DNA from: Psychromonas sp. CNPT3
GTDB taxonomy: Bacteria; Pseudomonadota; Gammaproteobacteria; Enterobacterales; Psychromonadaceae
Length of the DNA: 64,000 nucleotides
Direction: 5' to 3'
NCBI RefSeq assembly: GCF_000153405.2
Contig: NC_020802.1
Location: forward strand, 2,561,883 to 2,625,882
How positions within the stretch are numbered: the first letter of the stretch is position 1; every line of letters starts with the position of its first letter. The position numbers and the translations under genes were made by a program. The notes under the pieces were generated by a model. That model was not told the origin of the DNA and searched no databases. It was given only the letters and a program-made list of their open reading frames with translations. Positions 9,986 to 19,358 of this stretch are shown in pieces.

Positions 9986-12900
9986 TTAAAGAGGCGTCAC
10001 AATATATAACAAATCACCACTTGATACTTGTTGGCCATTGTTATTAATAATACGCTCGATACGGAACTTAGTCTTTTTAGCATAAAGCTCAGCATCCGGC
10101 AGATTGAAGCTTGATAACGTAATAGGTGAAAACATTTTCATTGCTTCCATCAAACCTAACGTTTGCTCAATATTTACAATGTCACCTTCAAGTACAAAAT
10201 CAGGCTCCGCTGGTGATGAAGCTCGGTAGAAAATCCCCGCGCTTTGCGCTAATACTTTCAATTCATTACTGCCATCAACACGAATAGAAACGGCACTTCC
10301 ACCTGTTGAAGCTGACGCTTCAATTTCTTTGATCATGACATCTTGATCAAGTCTTGCCATAAACTTAGGTAAGTAAGTTGTATCGTAAATACCTTTTAAG
10401 AACACATCATCTTTTAAGATACGTAGCAATAATGGAATATTGGTTGCAATACCTGTGATTTCAACTTTTTCTAAGAATTTAATCAGTTTAGTTATCGTAT
10501 CATTACGATTTTTACCTGAACAAATAAATTGTGCCACTAAACTATCGTAGTAAGGAGAAACCTCTTTTCCGGCTGCAATCATCGAGATAACTTCAACATT
10601 ATCTTGCTCAGGAATAACACATTTATCTACTTTTCCAGGGTATGGAAGTAGTTGCATAATGCCCTTTGCATCAAGTGTCGCTTTTTCAGCCGTCACACGC
10701 ACTTCAATCGCATAACCTTTTTTAACAGGTTTCATGTCGGCAATGCTCTCACCTGATGAGATAGAGTATTGCGCACTCACGATATCAATACCTGATGTAG
10801 CTTCCGTCACCGGATGTTCAACTTGTAGACGTGTATTCATTTCCATAAAGTAAATGGCATCTTCATCAAGATCATAAATAAACTCGACAGTACCCGCACC
10901 CATGTAATCAACCGCCTCAGCAAGACTTTCTGTATAGGTCATTGCCAACTCTTCTAATTTCTTAGGAAGCATTGTTGATGCAGACTCTTCAACTACTTTT
11001 TGGTTATTACGTTGCACAGAACAATCACGAATACCAAGTACACGCGTATTACCTTGCTTATCACGCAATAATTGCACTTCAATATGACGTAATGAAGTGA
11101 TGTATTTTTCAAGGTAAAGATCGCCATTACCAAAAGCACTGCGCGCTTCAGCAGAAACCTGCGCAAAGCCTGTGAACATATCTTCGGCTTTTTCAATAAC
11201 AAGGATACCTTTACCACCACCACCATTTACGGCTTTAAGCAGTACAGGGTAACCAATACCATTGGCAATATCGAGAGCTTGCTCAGCACCGGTTAAAATA
11301 CCGTGCGAACCAGGTACAACGGGAACACCGTGATCCTGTGCCGTTTTAATAGCGTTAGACTTATTACCCATGGTTAACATGCTGTCCATACTTGGGCCGA
11401 TAAAGTTAATACCGTGACCCACACAAAGATCTGCAAATTGTGGGCTTTCTGATAAGAAACCGATACCAGGATGTAATGCATCTACTTCTTCATATTCAGC
11501 AATTTTTAATACTGAATTTGCATTAAGGTAGCTTTCATCTGAGGTGTTTCCGCCTAAACAAACTAAACGATCTCCCGCTCCTAGCATATTAGCCGGCACA
11601 GAAGTCATATCGGGATCAGAAGCAACTAATACCACTTTAATATTATTATCTTGCGCTTTACGGATAAGTTTAACCGCCGTACAACCACGCGCATGTATTA
11701 ATACTTTTTTCACTGGCGTCATTAATTGACGAGGATCTACTTGAGAATATTCATCATCAACCAAACTACATACAGGTACAAAACCGGTTAATGCACGTTG
11801 GATCGTTTCTTCAATTGTGATCTTAGGCATTGGCATGTTTTCATCAATGTCAGTTAATTTAGCATTAAGATCATCAGAGAATGGATTGATAACTAAGCCA
11901 TCCATCGCACCCGGTACGCGTGATAAATAATTTGACAGCGTAGAGGTAGATGGTAAGTATGCAGGCACAACCATTTGCCCAGCAAACGGCATATTAGTGC
12001 CTGATAAATAGTATGTCTGTACCATAGGGTGTGTCACAAAACTCGCTTGCGCGCCCCCCGTACAGTCACCATAACCAAACATGATCACCGGTAAATCATT
12101 ATCACGAATAAATCGCGTAATACGATCATTTACCACGGCCATCGAAAATAGTGCACCGGCACCTTCTTTCGTTTGCATGCCACCTGAGCTGATAAATGCG
12201 ACAACTGGCAAATGTTTTTGTGCACATTTAACCAGTAACGCACAGAACTTTTCAGCACTGGCCATATCAAAAGCGCCGGCTTGGAAAGCAAGGTTCGATA
12301 CCGCGATACCCACTTGCTGAAGTTCTCCACTTTGCAGTTTAAACTCACCAATACCAGTAACTAAGCCACAAGGTTTAATGTTTTTATCTAATGCATCTTC
12401 AACCGATAGACGAAAGCCAGGGAATTCAAGTAAATTGGCCGTCATTAAATCTTTCTTTGACTCTTTAAAGTTAGTAAAGAATTTATCTAAAATAACTTCA
12501 TACGAATTATTCTTTTTACTTTTTTCACTGCGCAGTACCGCTTGAATCAATAGATCTTGATAACCCATTGTTAAACGGTTCCAGAAATCTTTACGGCGAC
12601 CGATACGTACCGGATTAATGACGCCATTATAATCTGCAACGTTCTCGCGACTTGCATAATAAGAAGGAATTATTTTTTCAAATAAATAGGTCAAGATCAC
12701 AAATAAACTCGCATTCATTTGTGGTGCACCAATACTCTTCCACTCTTCTACTTTCGCAAGAATATCTGCACGTTCGCTTTGATCGGTAAAATGACGTAAC
12801 CAAAGGTTAAAGCTGAGTTTAAGTTGTTCATAATCATCATCACTGACTTTATTTAAAGCGGCTTTTAATGAACTACGCACTAAAGATGAAACAGACTCAC

Positions 12901-14548
12901 GAGACAATTCTTTAGTTGCCATCGCTTCTTTAGCAATAGACGCCAAATTACCCATCGTATTATCATATAAAGCATTAAATACTAGAATATGACGACAATG
13001 CACTAAAAAGCATTCACGAGTATCCTCGTGGCTAACAACATCAATACTGGTTAACTCACTCAATTCAGGCCAAGAGTTAGTTAATGGGACTGCTTTTTCA
13101 TCTTCTAGATAAGCAATTAGTGCACGGAAATTATCTTCAGCGTTACTTTTCCAGCGATTATATAACGACCAGGTTAAATTAATTAATAATTTACTGCGCG
13201 CATTATCATAGTTTTCTTGAGGCTCACCTAAAATAAGCTTGGTGAACATGTTGCGTTCAATACCTTTATCTTCACGTTTAGATAAGAAGGTTTTCCAATT
13301 TTTATTTAGGACATCATCATAAATTAACTTATCAGGGCTTTCTAACCAACTTGTAAAGACCTGCTTTCTATTGGCTTCAATACGCGCGTTTAAGTCACCT
13401 TCAGGGATAGTTAATTTAGATAAACGACCATATTCATTTTTTTGAATCGCTTTAATACGCGTACGTAATGTTAAATAACGCATATAACGATAAGTCGTAC
13501 CAAAGGCATTGTTATGCGCCGTTGGATTTTTTGCGATCAAACGCGCGCTATCCGAGGCTTTTTCAACTTCCATCAGCTTACTTGATGGGTCTAAATAGCG
13601 CGATAAACTGCGGTTATAATGATCTAAAATGTCAGGATATTTACGTACAAAACTAACCGACGTCGATTCTATTGATAAAATACTCGAAACAATGGCTTTT
13701 TGTAAGTTGTGTTGGCGTTCATCTTTATCGACAGGTGAATAATCAACAATGCCATCAATACAACCATTTGCATACAGCTCTTCCGGTGAAACACCCACTG
13801 ATTGCGCACATTCTTGCCACGACAAATTATATTTGCGTGCAATACTTTGTAGGCCTTTAGGCTGGATCGTATTAAAGATACCATCACGTACCGATAATAA
13901 GATATTGGCAGTCGCAAGTGGTATCGCACCACCTGAATAACCAACACCCACAACGACACCGACAGTCGGTACATCAACATTGGCACTTTCAGTGATCATT
14001 TGCGAAATACTGTGCGCTTGATTTTGGCTATTAGCCTCTTCACCGGCATCCGCTCCAGGGGTGTCAATTAAGAACACGATAGGTAACGATAAATCAGCAA
14101 ATTTACGGATAGCTTTACTTGCATCGCGGTGATGCTCTGGCATCCAAGCTCCGTTGTTAGAGCTACGCTCTTGGGCAATAATACCGATACGTCTAGAATA
14201 GCCACCAAAGTCTAATTCCATTTCAGCACTGTAAAAAGCACCGTTGCTACGCTCGGTAATTATTTTGCCATTAAAGCCCGCAATAATATGTTTTGAACCT
14301 GGGCGTTTGTTATCTTCAGCCGGTTGCACCGTGCGTTCGATATAAGCATCAACATCCATCTTTTTGATCAGTGCCAAATTAGATTGAATACGCTCAGGCG
14401 CAATCAGTCCTTCTAAATTTTTAGTATTAGACGGTAAAGAATTATCTGGAAATAGAGAGAAGTCTTTTGCGATATGCTCAGCATGAATAAAAAGCGGATC
14501 CGCTATATTATTACTTTCAAACTGAGAAGAGGAAGGTTTTCCTGACAT
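9986..14548 (-). CDS. Single-chain biotin-dependent acyl-CoA carboxylase (CT-CT-BC-BCCP)
   Basis: A 1520-residue protein holding all parts of a biotin carboxylase system. Residues ~105-290 form an AccA-like carboxyltransferase half (FLIDTPGADAGEEA; GYSGGA at 203-208). Residues ~300-700 are a charged, probably helical region I cannot assign. Residues ~725-895 form an AccD-like half (SSGGMQTKEGAG, DCTGGAQASF) with no zinc ribbon visible. Residues ~945-1400 are a biotin carboxylase with the ATP-grasp GGGGKG loop at 1109-1114, RDCSVQR and the MNTRLQVEHPVTE block. Residues ~1435-1520 are a biotinyl domain with EAMKM, Lys1471 being the expected biotin site. About 15 extra residues appear after that lysine relative to ordinary BCCP. 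The substrate (acetyl-, propionyl- or another acyl-CoA) cannot be read from sequence. From memory, similar long proteins are annotated in Shewanella as multifunctional acetyl-CoA carboxylases. Confidence 0.88.
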   Translation of the reverse strand: MSGKPSSSQFESNNIADPLFIHAEHIAKDFSLFPDNSLPSNTKNLEGLIAPERIQSNLALIKKMDVDAYIERTVQPAEDNKRPGSKHIIAGFNGKIITERSNGAFYSAEMELDFGGYSRRIGIIAQERSSNNGAWMPEHHRDASKAIRKFADLSLPIVFLIDTPGADAGEEANSQNQAHSISQMITESANVDVPTVGVVVGVGYSGGAIPLATANILLSVRDGIFNTIQPKGLQSIARKYNLSWQECAQSVGVSPEELYANGCIDGIVDYSPVDKDERQHNLQKAIVSSILSIESTSVSFVRKYPDILDHYNRSLSRYLDPSSKLMEVEKASDSARLIAKNPTAHNNAFGTTYRYMRYLTLRTRIKAIQKNEYGRLSKLTIPEGDLNARIEANRKQVFTSWLESPDKLIYDDVLNKNWKTFLSKREDKGIERNMFTKLILGEPQENYDNARSKLLINLTWSLYNRWKSNAEDNFRALIAYLEDEKAVPLTNSWPELSELTSIDVVSHEDTRECFLVHCRHILVFNALYDNTMGNLASIAKEAMATKELSRESVSSLVRSSLKAALNKVSDDDYEQLKLSFNLWLRHFTDQSERADILAKVEEWKSIGAPQMNASLFVILTYLFEKIIPSYYASRENVADYNGVINPVRIGRRKDFWNRLTMGYQDLLIQAVLRSEKSKKNNSYEVILDKFFTNFKESKKDLMTANLLEFPGFRLSVEDALDKNIKPCGLVTGIGEFKLQSGELQQVGIAVSNLAFQAGAFDMASAEKFCALLVKCAQKHLPVVAFISSGGMQTKEGAGALFSMAVVNDRITRFIRDNDLPVIMFGYGDCTGGAQASFVTHPMVQTYYLSGTNMPFAGQMVVPAYLPSTSTLSNYLSRVPGAMDGLVINPFSDDLNAKLTDIDENMPMPKITIEETIQRALTGFVPVCSLVDDEYSQVDPRQLMTPVKKVLIHARGCTAVKLIRKAQDNNIKVVLVASDPDMTSVPANMLGAGDRLVCLGGNTSDESYLNANSVLKIAEYEEVDALHPGIGFLSESPQFADLCVGHGINFIGPSMDSMLTMGNKSNAIKTAQDHGVPVVPGSHGILTGAEQALDIANGIGYPVLLKAVNGGGGKGILVIEKAEDMFTGFAQVSAEARSAFGNGDLYLEKYITSLRHIEVQLLRDKQGNTRVLGIRDCSVQRNNQKVVEESASTMLPKKLEELAMTYTESLAEAVDYMGAGTVEFIYDLDEDAIYFMEMNTRLQVEHPVTEATSGIDIVSAQYSISSGESIADMKPVKKGYAIEVRVTAEKATLDAKGIMQLLPYPGKVDKCVIPEQDNVEVISMIAAGKEVSPYYDSLVAQFICSGKNRNDTITKLIKFLEKVEITGIATNIPLLLRILKDDVFLKGIYDTTYLPKFMARLDQDVMIKEIEASASTGGSAVSIRVDGSNELKVLAQSAGIFYRASSPAEPDFVLEGDIVNIEQTLGLMEAMKMFSPITLSSFNLPDAELYAKKTKFRIERIINNNGQQVSSGDLLYIVTPL

Positions 14549-14716
14549 ACGATACCCTTACAAATAGTGATGAGAAATATATTTATACCCAGCCGCTTGC
14601 ATCTTCTTATGCAGGGTATTGGATAATTAAACACGCTAATTTACAACTAATTAACTAACGAAGCCAGTATTGATTTTAAATCAGCCCATAATTACTACTT
14701 TCTGGGCTTTAATTAA

Positions 14717-14756
14717 CAAAAAACCCCGCTAATGAGATTAACAGGGTTTATTTTTT
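14717..14756 (-). terminator. Terminator after the malic enzyme gene
   Basis: On the minus strand AAACCC ... GGGTTT arms with an imperfect inner stem are followed by six T. It lies 10 bp after the malic enzyme stop and separates that gene from the carboxylase gene. Confidence 0.75.
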
Positions 14757-14765
14757 AAACAATAG

Positions 14766-16007
14766 TTAAGCCATATAATCGTCGGCAAGCTCAACTTGTG
14801 CAACGCCACTTTCAACAGCTGCGCGTGCAACTGCTCCCGCTACTTTTTTAAGTAAACGCGGATCCATTGGTTTTGGTATAATATAATTTTTGCCAAACTC
14901 TAATGACGTTTCGCCACTGGCTTTAAGTACCGCCTTCGACACCGGCAATTTTGCAAGGTCACGAATGGCATTTACGGCTGCAATTTTCATTGCATCATTG
15001 ATTTCTGTTGCGCGAGCATCAAGCGCGCCACGGAAAATAAAAGGAAAACATAAAACATTATTCACTTGGTTTGGATAATCACTGCGCCCCGTTGCCATTA
15101 TCAAATCATCACGCACGCCATGAGCAAGATCAGGGCGAATTTCTGGATCAGGATTTGAACACGCAAATATGATTGGATTTTTAGCCATCATTTTTACATG
15201 TTCGGGTAATAATAGATCTGGACCTGAAACACCAACAAAGACATCAGCCCCTTCAATAACGTCTGCCAATGTGCGTTTATCGGTATTGTTAGCAAAAAGC
15301 TTCTTATATTCGTTAATATCATCACGGCTCGTGTGGATCACACCTTTGCGATCTAACATATATATGTTTTCACGTAATGCGCCACATTTTACTAATAATC
15401 CCATACATGCAATGGCAGCAGCACCTGCGCCAAGACAGACAATTTTTACTTGTGCAATCTCTTTGCCTTGAATTTCTAATGCATTGAGCATAGCGGCCGA
15501 TGTTACTATTGCAGTGCCGTGCTGATCATCATGAAAAACAGGAACCGCACAACGCGCTTTTAATTGTTTTTCAATTTCAAAACACTCGGGTGCTTTAATG
15601 TCTTCTAAATTGATACCACCAAAGGTGTCTGCAATGCTTGCGACCGTGTTAATGAACTCTTCAGGAGTACGGTGTTTAACTTCAATATCAATACTATCGA
15701 TATTTGCAAAGCGCTTAAATAATAAAGACTTACCTTCCATTACTGGTTTAGATGCAAGAGGACCTAAGTTTCCGAGCCCTAAAATAGCAGTCCCATTGGT
15801 TATCACTGCAACCAAATTTCCTTTTCCTGTGTATTTATAAACATTTTCAGGATCTTTGGCAATTTCACGAACAGGCTCAGCAACACCGGGGCTATATGCA
15901 AGCGACAGATCTTCTGCTGTTTCTGCGGGTTTAGTGATCTCCACACTGATTTTGCCAGGACGAGGGTATGCATGATAATCCAACGCTTGTTGACGTAAAT
16001 TTGACAT
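14766..16007 (-). CDS. Malic enzyme, short form (malate to pyruvate)
   Basis: Oxidative decarboxylation of malate to pyruvate and CO2 with reduction of NAD(P)+. The 413-residue protein has the family blocks SLAYSPGVAEP, ITNGTAILGLGNLG, INLEDIKAPECF, PVFHDDQHGTA and the nucleotide fold CLGAGAAAIACMGL. E. coli MaeB is about 760 residues because it carries a C-terminal phosphotransacetylase-like domain. That domain is absent here and the frame ends naturally. Coenzyme preference cannot be decided by eye. It precedes the carboxylase gene on the same strand but a terminator lies between them. Confidence 0.93.
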   Translation of the reverse strand: MSNLRQQALDYHAYPRPGKISVEITKPAETAEDLSLAYSPGVAEPVREIAKDPENVYKYTGKGNLVAVITNGTAILGLGNLGPLASKPVMEGKSLLFKRFANIDSIDIEVKHRTPEEFINTVASIADTFGGINLEDIKAPECFEIEKQLKARCAVPVFHDDQHGTAIVTSAAMLNALEIQGKEIAQVKIVCLGAGAAAIACMGLLVKCGALRENIYMLDRKGVIHTSRDDINEYKKLFANNTDKRTLADVIEGADVFVGVSGPDLLLPEHVKMMAKNPIIFACSNPDPEIRPDLAHGVRDDLIMATGRSDYPNQVNNVLCFPFIFRGALDARATEINDAMKIAAVNAIRDLAKLPVSKAVLKASGETSLEFGKNYIIPKPMDPRLLKKVAGAVARAAVESGVAQVELADDYMA

Positions 16008-16258
16008 TTAGGAGTTCCATTTAAAGGGAAATAAAGAATAGAAATAGATGATAGTCAACTTTTATGGAAAGTAACAGCGTTTAATTCACAGTCTAGGGAA
16101 TAAGCTCTTGTTGATAATTTTAATGCCCTATTAACAATATTATTTTTAGACTCAAAGTGCCGTTTTATATTGGGATAATAAGAGAGGGGATAATATATAT
16201 TTTAGGTTATTAAAGAGTAAGATTTGATAAATAAGGACACGGGTAAGATTATCTATAT
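16008..16258. other. Intergenic region upstream of the malic enzyme gene
   Basis: About 250 bp of AT-rich sequence that should contain the malic enzyme promoter on the minus strand. I see no gene, repeat or clear promoter match. Confidence 0.5.
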
Positions 16259-16287
16259 ATAAAAAAAGGCGCTTAATATAAGCACCT
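16259..16287 (-). terminator. Terminator after rpmE
   Basis: GGCGCTT (16268-16274) pairs with AAGCACC (16280-16286) around five bases. A seven-T run follows on the minus strand. It is 30 bp beyond the rpmE stop. Confidence 0.85.
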
Positions 16288-16316
16288 TTTTAGTATCTTT
16301 TTGCTGTACTAAATAA

Positions 16317-16529
16317 TTATTTAGAAGCAAGTGATCCAAAACGTTTTTTGAATTTATCGATACGACCGCCAGTATCAACAACACGTTGAGTACCTGTATA
16401 GAATGGGTGACATTCGCCACAAATATCTAATGTAATATCTTTACAAACAGTTGAACCAATTGTTACAACGTTGCCACAAGAACAAGTTGCATTAATTTCT
16501 TTGTATTCTGGATGAATAGCATTTTTCAT
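16317..16529 (-). CDS. rpmE: 50S ribosomal protein L31, zinc-binding form
   Basis: Small protein of the large ribosomal subunit. The chosen ATG at 16529 has GAGG eight bases upstream and starts MKNAIHPEY like E. coli L31. The longer frame from 16610 has no support. The 70-residue protein keeps all four zinc ligands, Cys16, Cys18, Cys37 and Cys40, so it is the Zn-containing (C+) paralogue. It has one additional Cys29. The C-terminal [12 protein letters not shown] block is typical. Confidence 0.97.
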   Translation of the reverse strand: MKNAIHPEYKEINATCSCGNVVTIGSTVCKDITLDICGECHPFYTGTQRVVDTGGRIDKFKKRFGSLASK

Positions 16530-16688
16530 AGGGAAAACCTCGTTAGGCCGTGTCGCCATCTTGCTTGAAAGAAGCATTTCTCTCAACAAAATACCACACG
16601 TATTTATCATAAAATTTCAGGTTGCGAATTATATAGAAGTTAAGTCCAAAAAGTAACTTATATCTGTTTTTTTACCTAAAAAATATCA

Positions 16689-18056
16689 TTAGGCCATCAC
16701 AACTTGCAGAGCTTCATCAAGTAACTCTTCTGCGCTGTAATTTTTTGTTGCTAAAGAAAAGGAAAACGCGGCACTTTTAGCATGATGTAATTCACAATAA
16801 TTATAAATAACGCGGTGTATTTCAAACACATTATCTATCACTGACATACTGTTTATTTTTTTATTCATGTTCGCTTCTAAATAATCATAAAAACGCTCAA
16901 TACTTTGGCTTTGCAGCAATGCTAGATGAGAGGGTTTTGTCAGTGCCGGTGTAATGGGGGAATACGCACCTAGCTCATTACTGTGCCAAGTATCTTTCCA
17001 CCAGCCAAGGCCTTTACCCGCTAACGCCCAATGTGTTGCAGCTTTTTTGGGATACTCCACAAAAAAATAGACTTCGGCCTTTTTTTGACGAATATCAGCA
17101 TCGCATGCCATTAGGGCTCCCGCTCGAAGCGTACTCTCATGCTCTATAATATGAGTGTAACTTTCTACCTTTTGAGTAAAGCCTTTAAGCAATTGAAAAT
17201 GGATATAAGCGACTTTATCTGGGTAAATGAGAGAGCATTTAGTAATGGGCCGTAAATCGCCAATGATCAGTTGCTCAAAATGATTACGCTGTAGATTTTG
17301 CTGATAACGATCAATTAACACGTTTTCAATATTGTCAGAATATATACTTTTGATCATCGTATCTTTTGTTTCATTATAAATAAAACACGCGTCAAAATGA
17401 TCTTGGGTCATATTATTTGTTTGCAATAAAATATAACCACTGTCGCCTTCTGCACTGAGTAGCGTATAAACGCCACGGTGGTGCTCAAGTTTAAAGCTAC
17501 GCCCTTCACTGTGGATCACGAGATGCTTGTCTTGTATATTCAGTTGCTCGCGTATACGGCTAAAGTTTCCTAGGATCCTTGCCAGCTTGTCGAGATAAAA
17601 ATAATATAAGCGCGCAGACAATTGTGTTTCTTTGATAGCCGTTTTAGTATCGTGATGCTTTAAAACAGAATTCAAAACACGTTTTAATACGGCTATCTTT
17701 TTATAATTTTGTAAGGAAAATACAGTATTGCATTGACTGCATTTTTTTCGTTGCGTACCCGCCGAAGTAAAACCATGTAATTTAGCAGGTGAAGGCTCAG
17801 TCAGAAAAAAATAAGGGTGGCATTTAGGGCAACCGGTTAACTTACGCCCAAAATGAAAGAGTGTTTTTTCTTTTAACACTTTATTAACTAATTCATTATT
17901 TATCCACGGAGCATGACTACCACAAAGCTCACAGCCCGTTGAGACATATCCCAAACGTTCACTTTGCTGAATATAATCAACATTCTCTGTTTTACCGAAA
18001 TTTGCACAGCCTACTGTTTTACAACAATTAAAATTTTTTCTAAAGTTTATCAACAT
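16689..18056 (-). CDS. Zinc-ribbon transposase-like protein of unknown role
   Basis: A 455-residue protein I cannot name. The N-terminal ~115 residues contain several Cys pairs: NCCKTVGC, GCELCG, GCPKC, and KKCSQC after SAGTQRK. The last resembles the zinc ribbons of IS1/IS1595-type transposases (SGTQRYRCKxC...FS). The middle has acidic residues in HSEGRSF and AEGDSG that could fit a DDE-type core, and the C-terminal part (IERFYDYLEANMNKKINSMS...YNYCELH) reads like a transposase tail. I find no terminal inverted repeats or target duplication, so it is not a complete insertion sequence. It diverges from the HTH gene at 18397. It could be a domesticated DNA-binding protein or an element without visible ends. 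Confidence 0.6.
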   Translation of the reverse strand: MLINFRKNFNCCKTVGCANFGKTENVDYIQQSERLGYVSTGCELCGSHAPWINNELVNKVLKEKTLFHFGRKLTGCPKCHPYFFLTEPSPAKLHGFTSAGTQRKKCSQCNTVFSLQNYKKIAVLKRVLNSVLKHHDTKTAIKETQLSARLYYFYLDKLARILGNFSRIREQLNIQDKHLVIHSEGRSFKLEHHRGVYTLLSAEGDSGYILLQTNNMTQDHFDACFIYNETKDTMIKSIYSDNIENVLIDRYQQNLQRNHFEQLIIGDLRPITKCSLIYPDKVAYIHFQLLKGFTQKVESYTHIIEHESTLRAGALMACDADIRQKKAEVYFFVEYPKKAATHWALAGKGLGWWKDTWHSNELGAYSPITPALTKPSHLALLQSQSIERFYDYLEANMNKKINSMSVIDNVFEIHRVIYNYCELHHAKSAAFSFSLATKNYSAEELLDEALQVVMA

Positions 18057-18396
18057 AACTACCTATTAATTGTTACGACTTAACAACACTCGAAGCCCCA
18101 GTCTATATTCAAAGCATAATCAATTTTACACTTTTCAACAACTCACTAACGCCCTTTTTTTACCGGAATAATAACTTAAAAAAAACACAACAACAGATTT
18201 TGTGATCCGGAGGTAAATATTATTAATATATCATCAACAAATGCGTTGAATCACACTTTATTTGTTGTTTACTCAATAAAATCGATTACATCGAAAATTG
18301 TTAACAAGACTTATAATTGTCTTGTTTCCGAATAAAAAAACAACAGAATCCATTAAATAACCCTCCTTAGTCAAGGGTATTATAGAAGCTTGATAT
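18057..18396. promoter_or_regulatory. Divergent promoter region with an inverted repeat
   Basis: This AT-rich 340-bp gap separates two divergent transposase-like genes. It contains AACAAGAC (18303-18310) and GTCTTGTT (18319-18326), perfect 8-bp arms flanking TTATAATT. The spacer includes TATAAT, so the palindrome could be an operator over a -10 element. I see no good -35 match. A second short ACCCT...AGGGT inverted repeat lies at about 18360-18378, just before the HTH gene. Confidence 0.45.
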
Positions 18397-18774
18397 ATGA
18401 AAAATAATTTAAAAGAAATCATTTCCAGTACGAAGAACGCCAGACATCGGATCCGTTTACTGGCTATTTACCATTTTAATAGCGGTAAAAATCGCACCCA
18501 AATAGCGCAATACTTACAAGTGAGCCGCCATAGTGTTAATGGTTGGGTTAAGAAATATTTAGACCAAGGCTTAATCGCATTAGAAGAAAAGAAGCACCCT
18601 GGCCGCCCAAACAAATTAAACGACGCACAAAAACAAGAAATGCTAGATTTCATTGCAACACTGCAACAAGACGATGTTAAGAAAAGCGTTCAAGCAGATA
18701 AAATAAGAATATTTTTACAAGAAAAATACTCGGTCCTTTACCAAAAAAGTAATATTTATAAATTACTACAATAA
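18397..18774 (+). CDS. Solo IS630-type helix-turn-helix protein
   Basis: A 125-residue protein matching only the N-terminal DNA-binding part of IS630/Tc1-like transposases. The first HTH runs over RTQIAQYLQVSRHSVNGWVK (residues ~40-60). A GRPNKL hinge follows, and a winged-helix-like region ends at NIYKLLQ. Full transposases continue from this point into a DDE catalytic domain. Here the frame stops with TAA, and the following 200 bp show no DDE remnant. It may be a truncated element or a retained DNA-binding protein. The ribosome site is weak (GAAG about nine bases upstream). Confidence 0.7.
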   Translation: MKNNLKEIISSTKNARHRIRLLAIYHFNSGKNRTQIAQYLQVSRHSVNGWVKKYLDQGLIALEEKKHPGRPNKLNDAQKQEMLDFIATLQQDDVKKSVQADKIRIFLQEKYSVLYQKSNIYKLLQ

Positions 18775-19358
18775 AGCACGCCGTTTTTCCGAAATATGTA
18801 GTTCAGCCCCCTTAAACTGAGTCGTACTACTGATTGCGCTCTGCGTTGAATGTCATTATCATTAGAGGCGAAAACTTAGAGAGATTATTTAACGGAAAAT
18901 GTAAAACCGAAAATGAAGCAACACATTTTGTTAACATGACTTTATTAATGTAAATATTTAGTGTTCTAGAGCGATTGATCACACTTTAAACCTTACTTAA
19001 TAACTAGAATTCGTGGCGCTAAGAGGCAATGACAAGGAATGTTTCAATATTAATAATACGTAAAATAATAACCTGTTATTAATATTTAAAAAAACCAATG
19101 CATATTATTTAAAAAATCTCTTTCTCAACGACATTTCATCTTTGAAATATCAATCAAGAAAAGACACTTTAATGCCTATACTTCGAAGTGAAGTAAACTA
19201 GCGCCAATAAACAATAACACCTATGTGTCATAGTTATTTATAAGAAAATCGTAAATAACACGCAAATAGATTGTTTATACAACATAAAGATTCACTAACG
19301 ATAAATAATGATGGTAGAAATTTTTTCTTAAATCTAAAACTAAAATGGAGAGTTAAAT
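18775..19358. other. Long intergenic region before the nucleoside transporter gene
   Basis: About 580 bp of AT-rich sequence. It should hold the promoter of the CNT transporter gene. One TTGATCACA half-site near 18975 resembles half of a CRP site, but the partner half is absent. No gene or transposon remnant is recognisable. Confidence 0.4.

Noticed and set aside
16689-18774. Complete insertion sequence
   Set aside because: No terminal inverted repeats or target-site duplications were found around either gene.
18960-18985. CRP site upstream of the nucleoside transporter
   Set aside because: Only one half-site (TCACA) is present; the TGTGA half at the correct spacing is missing.
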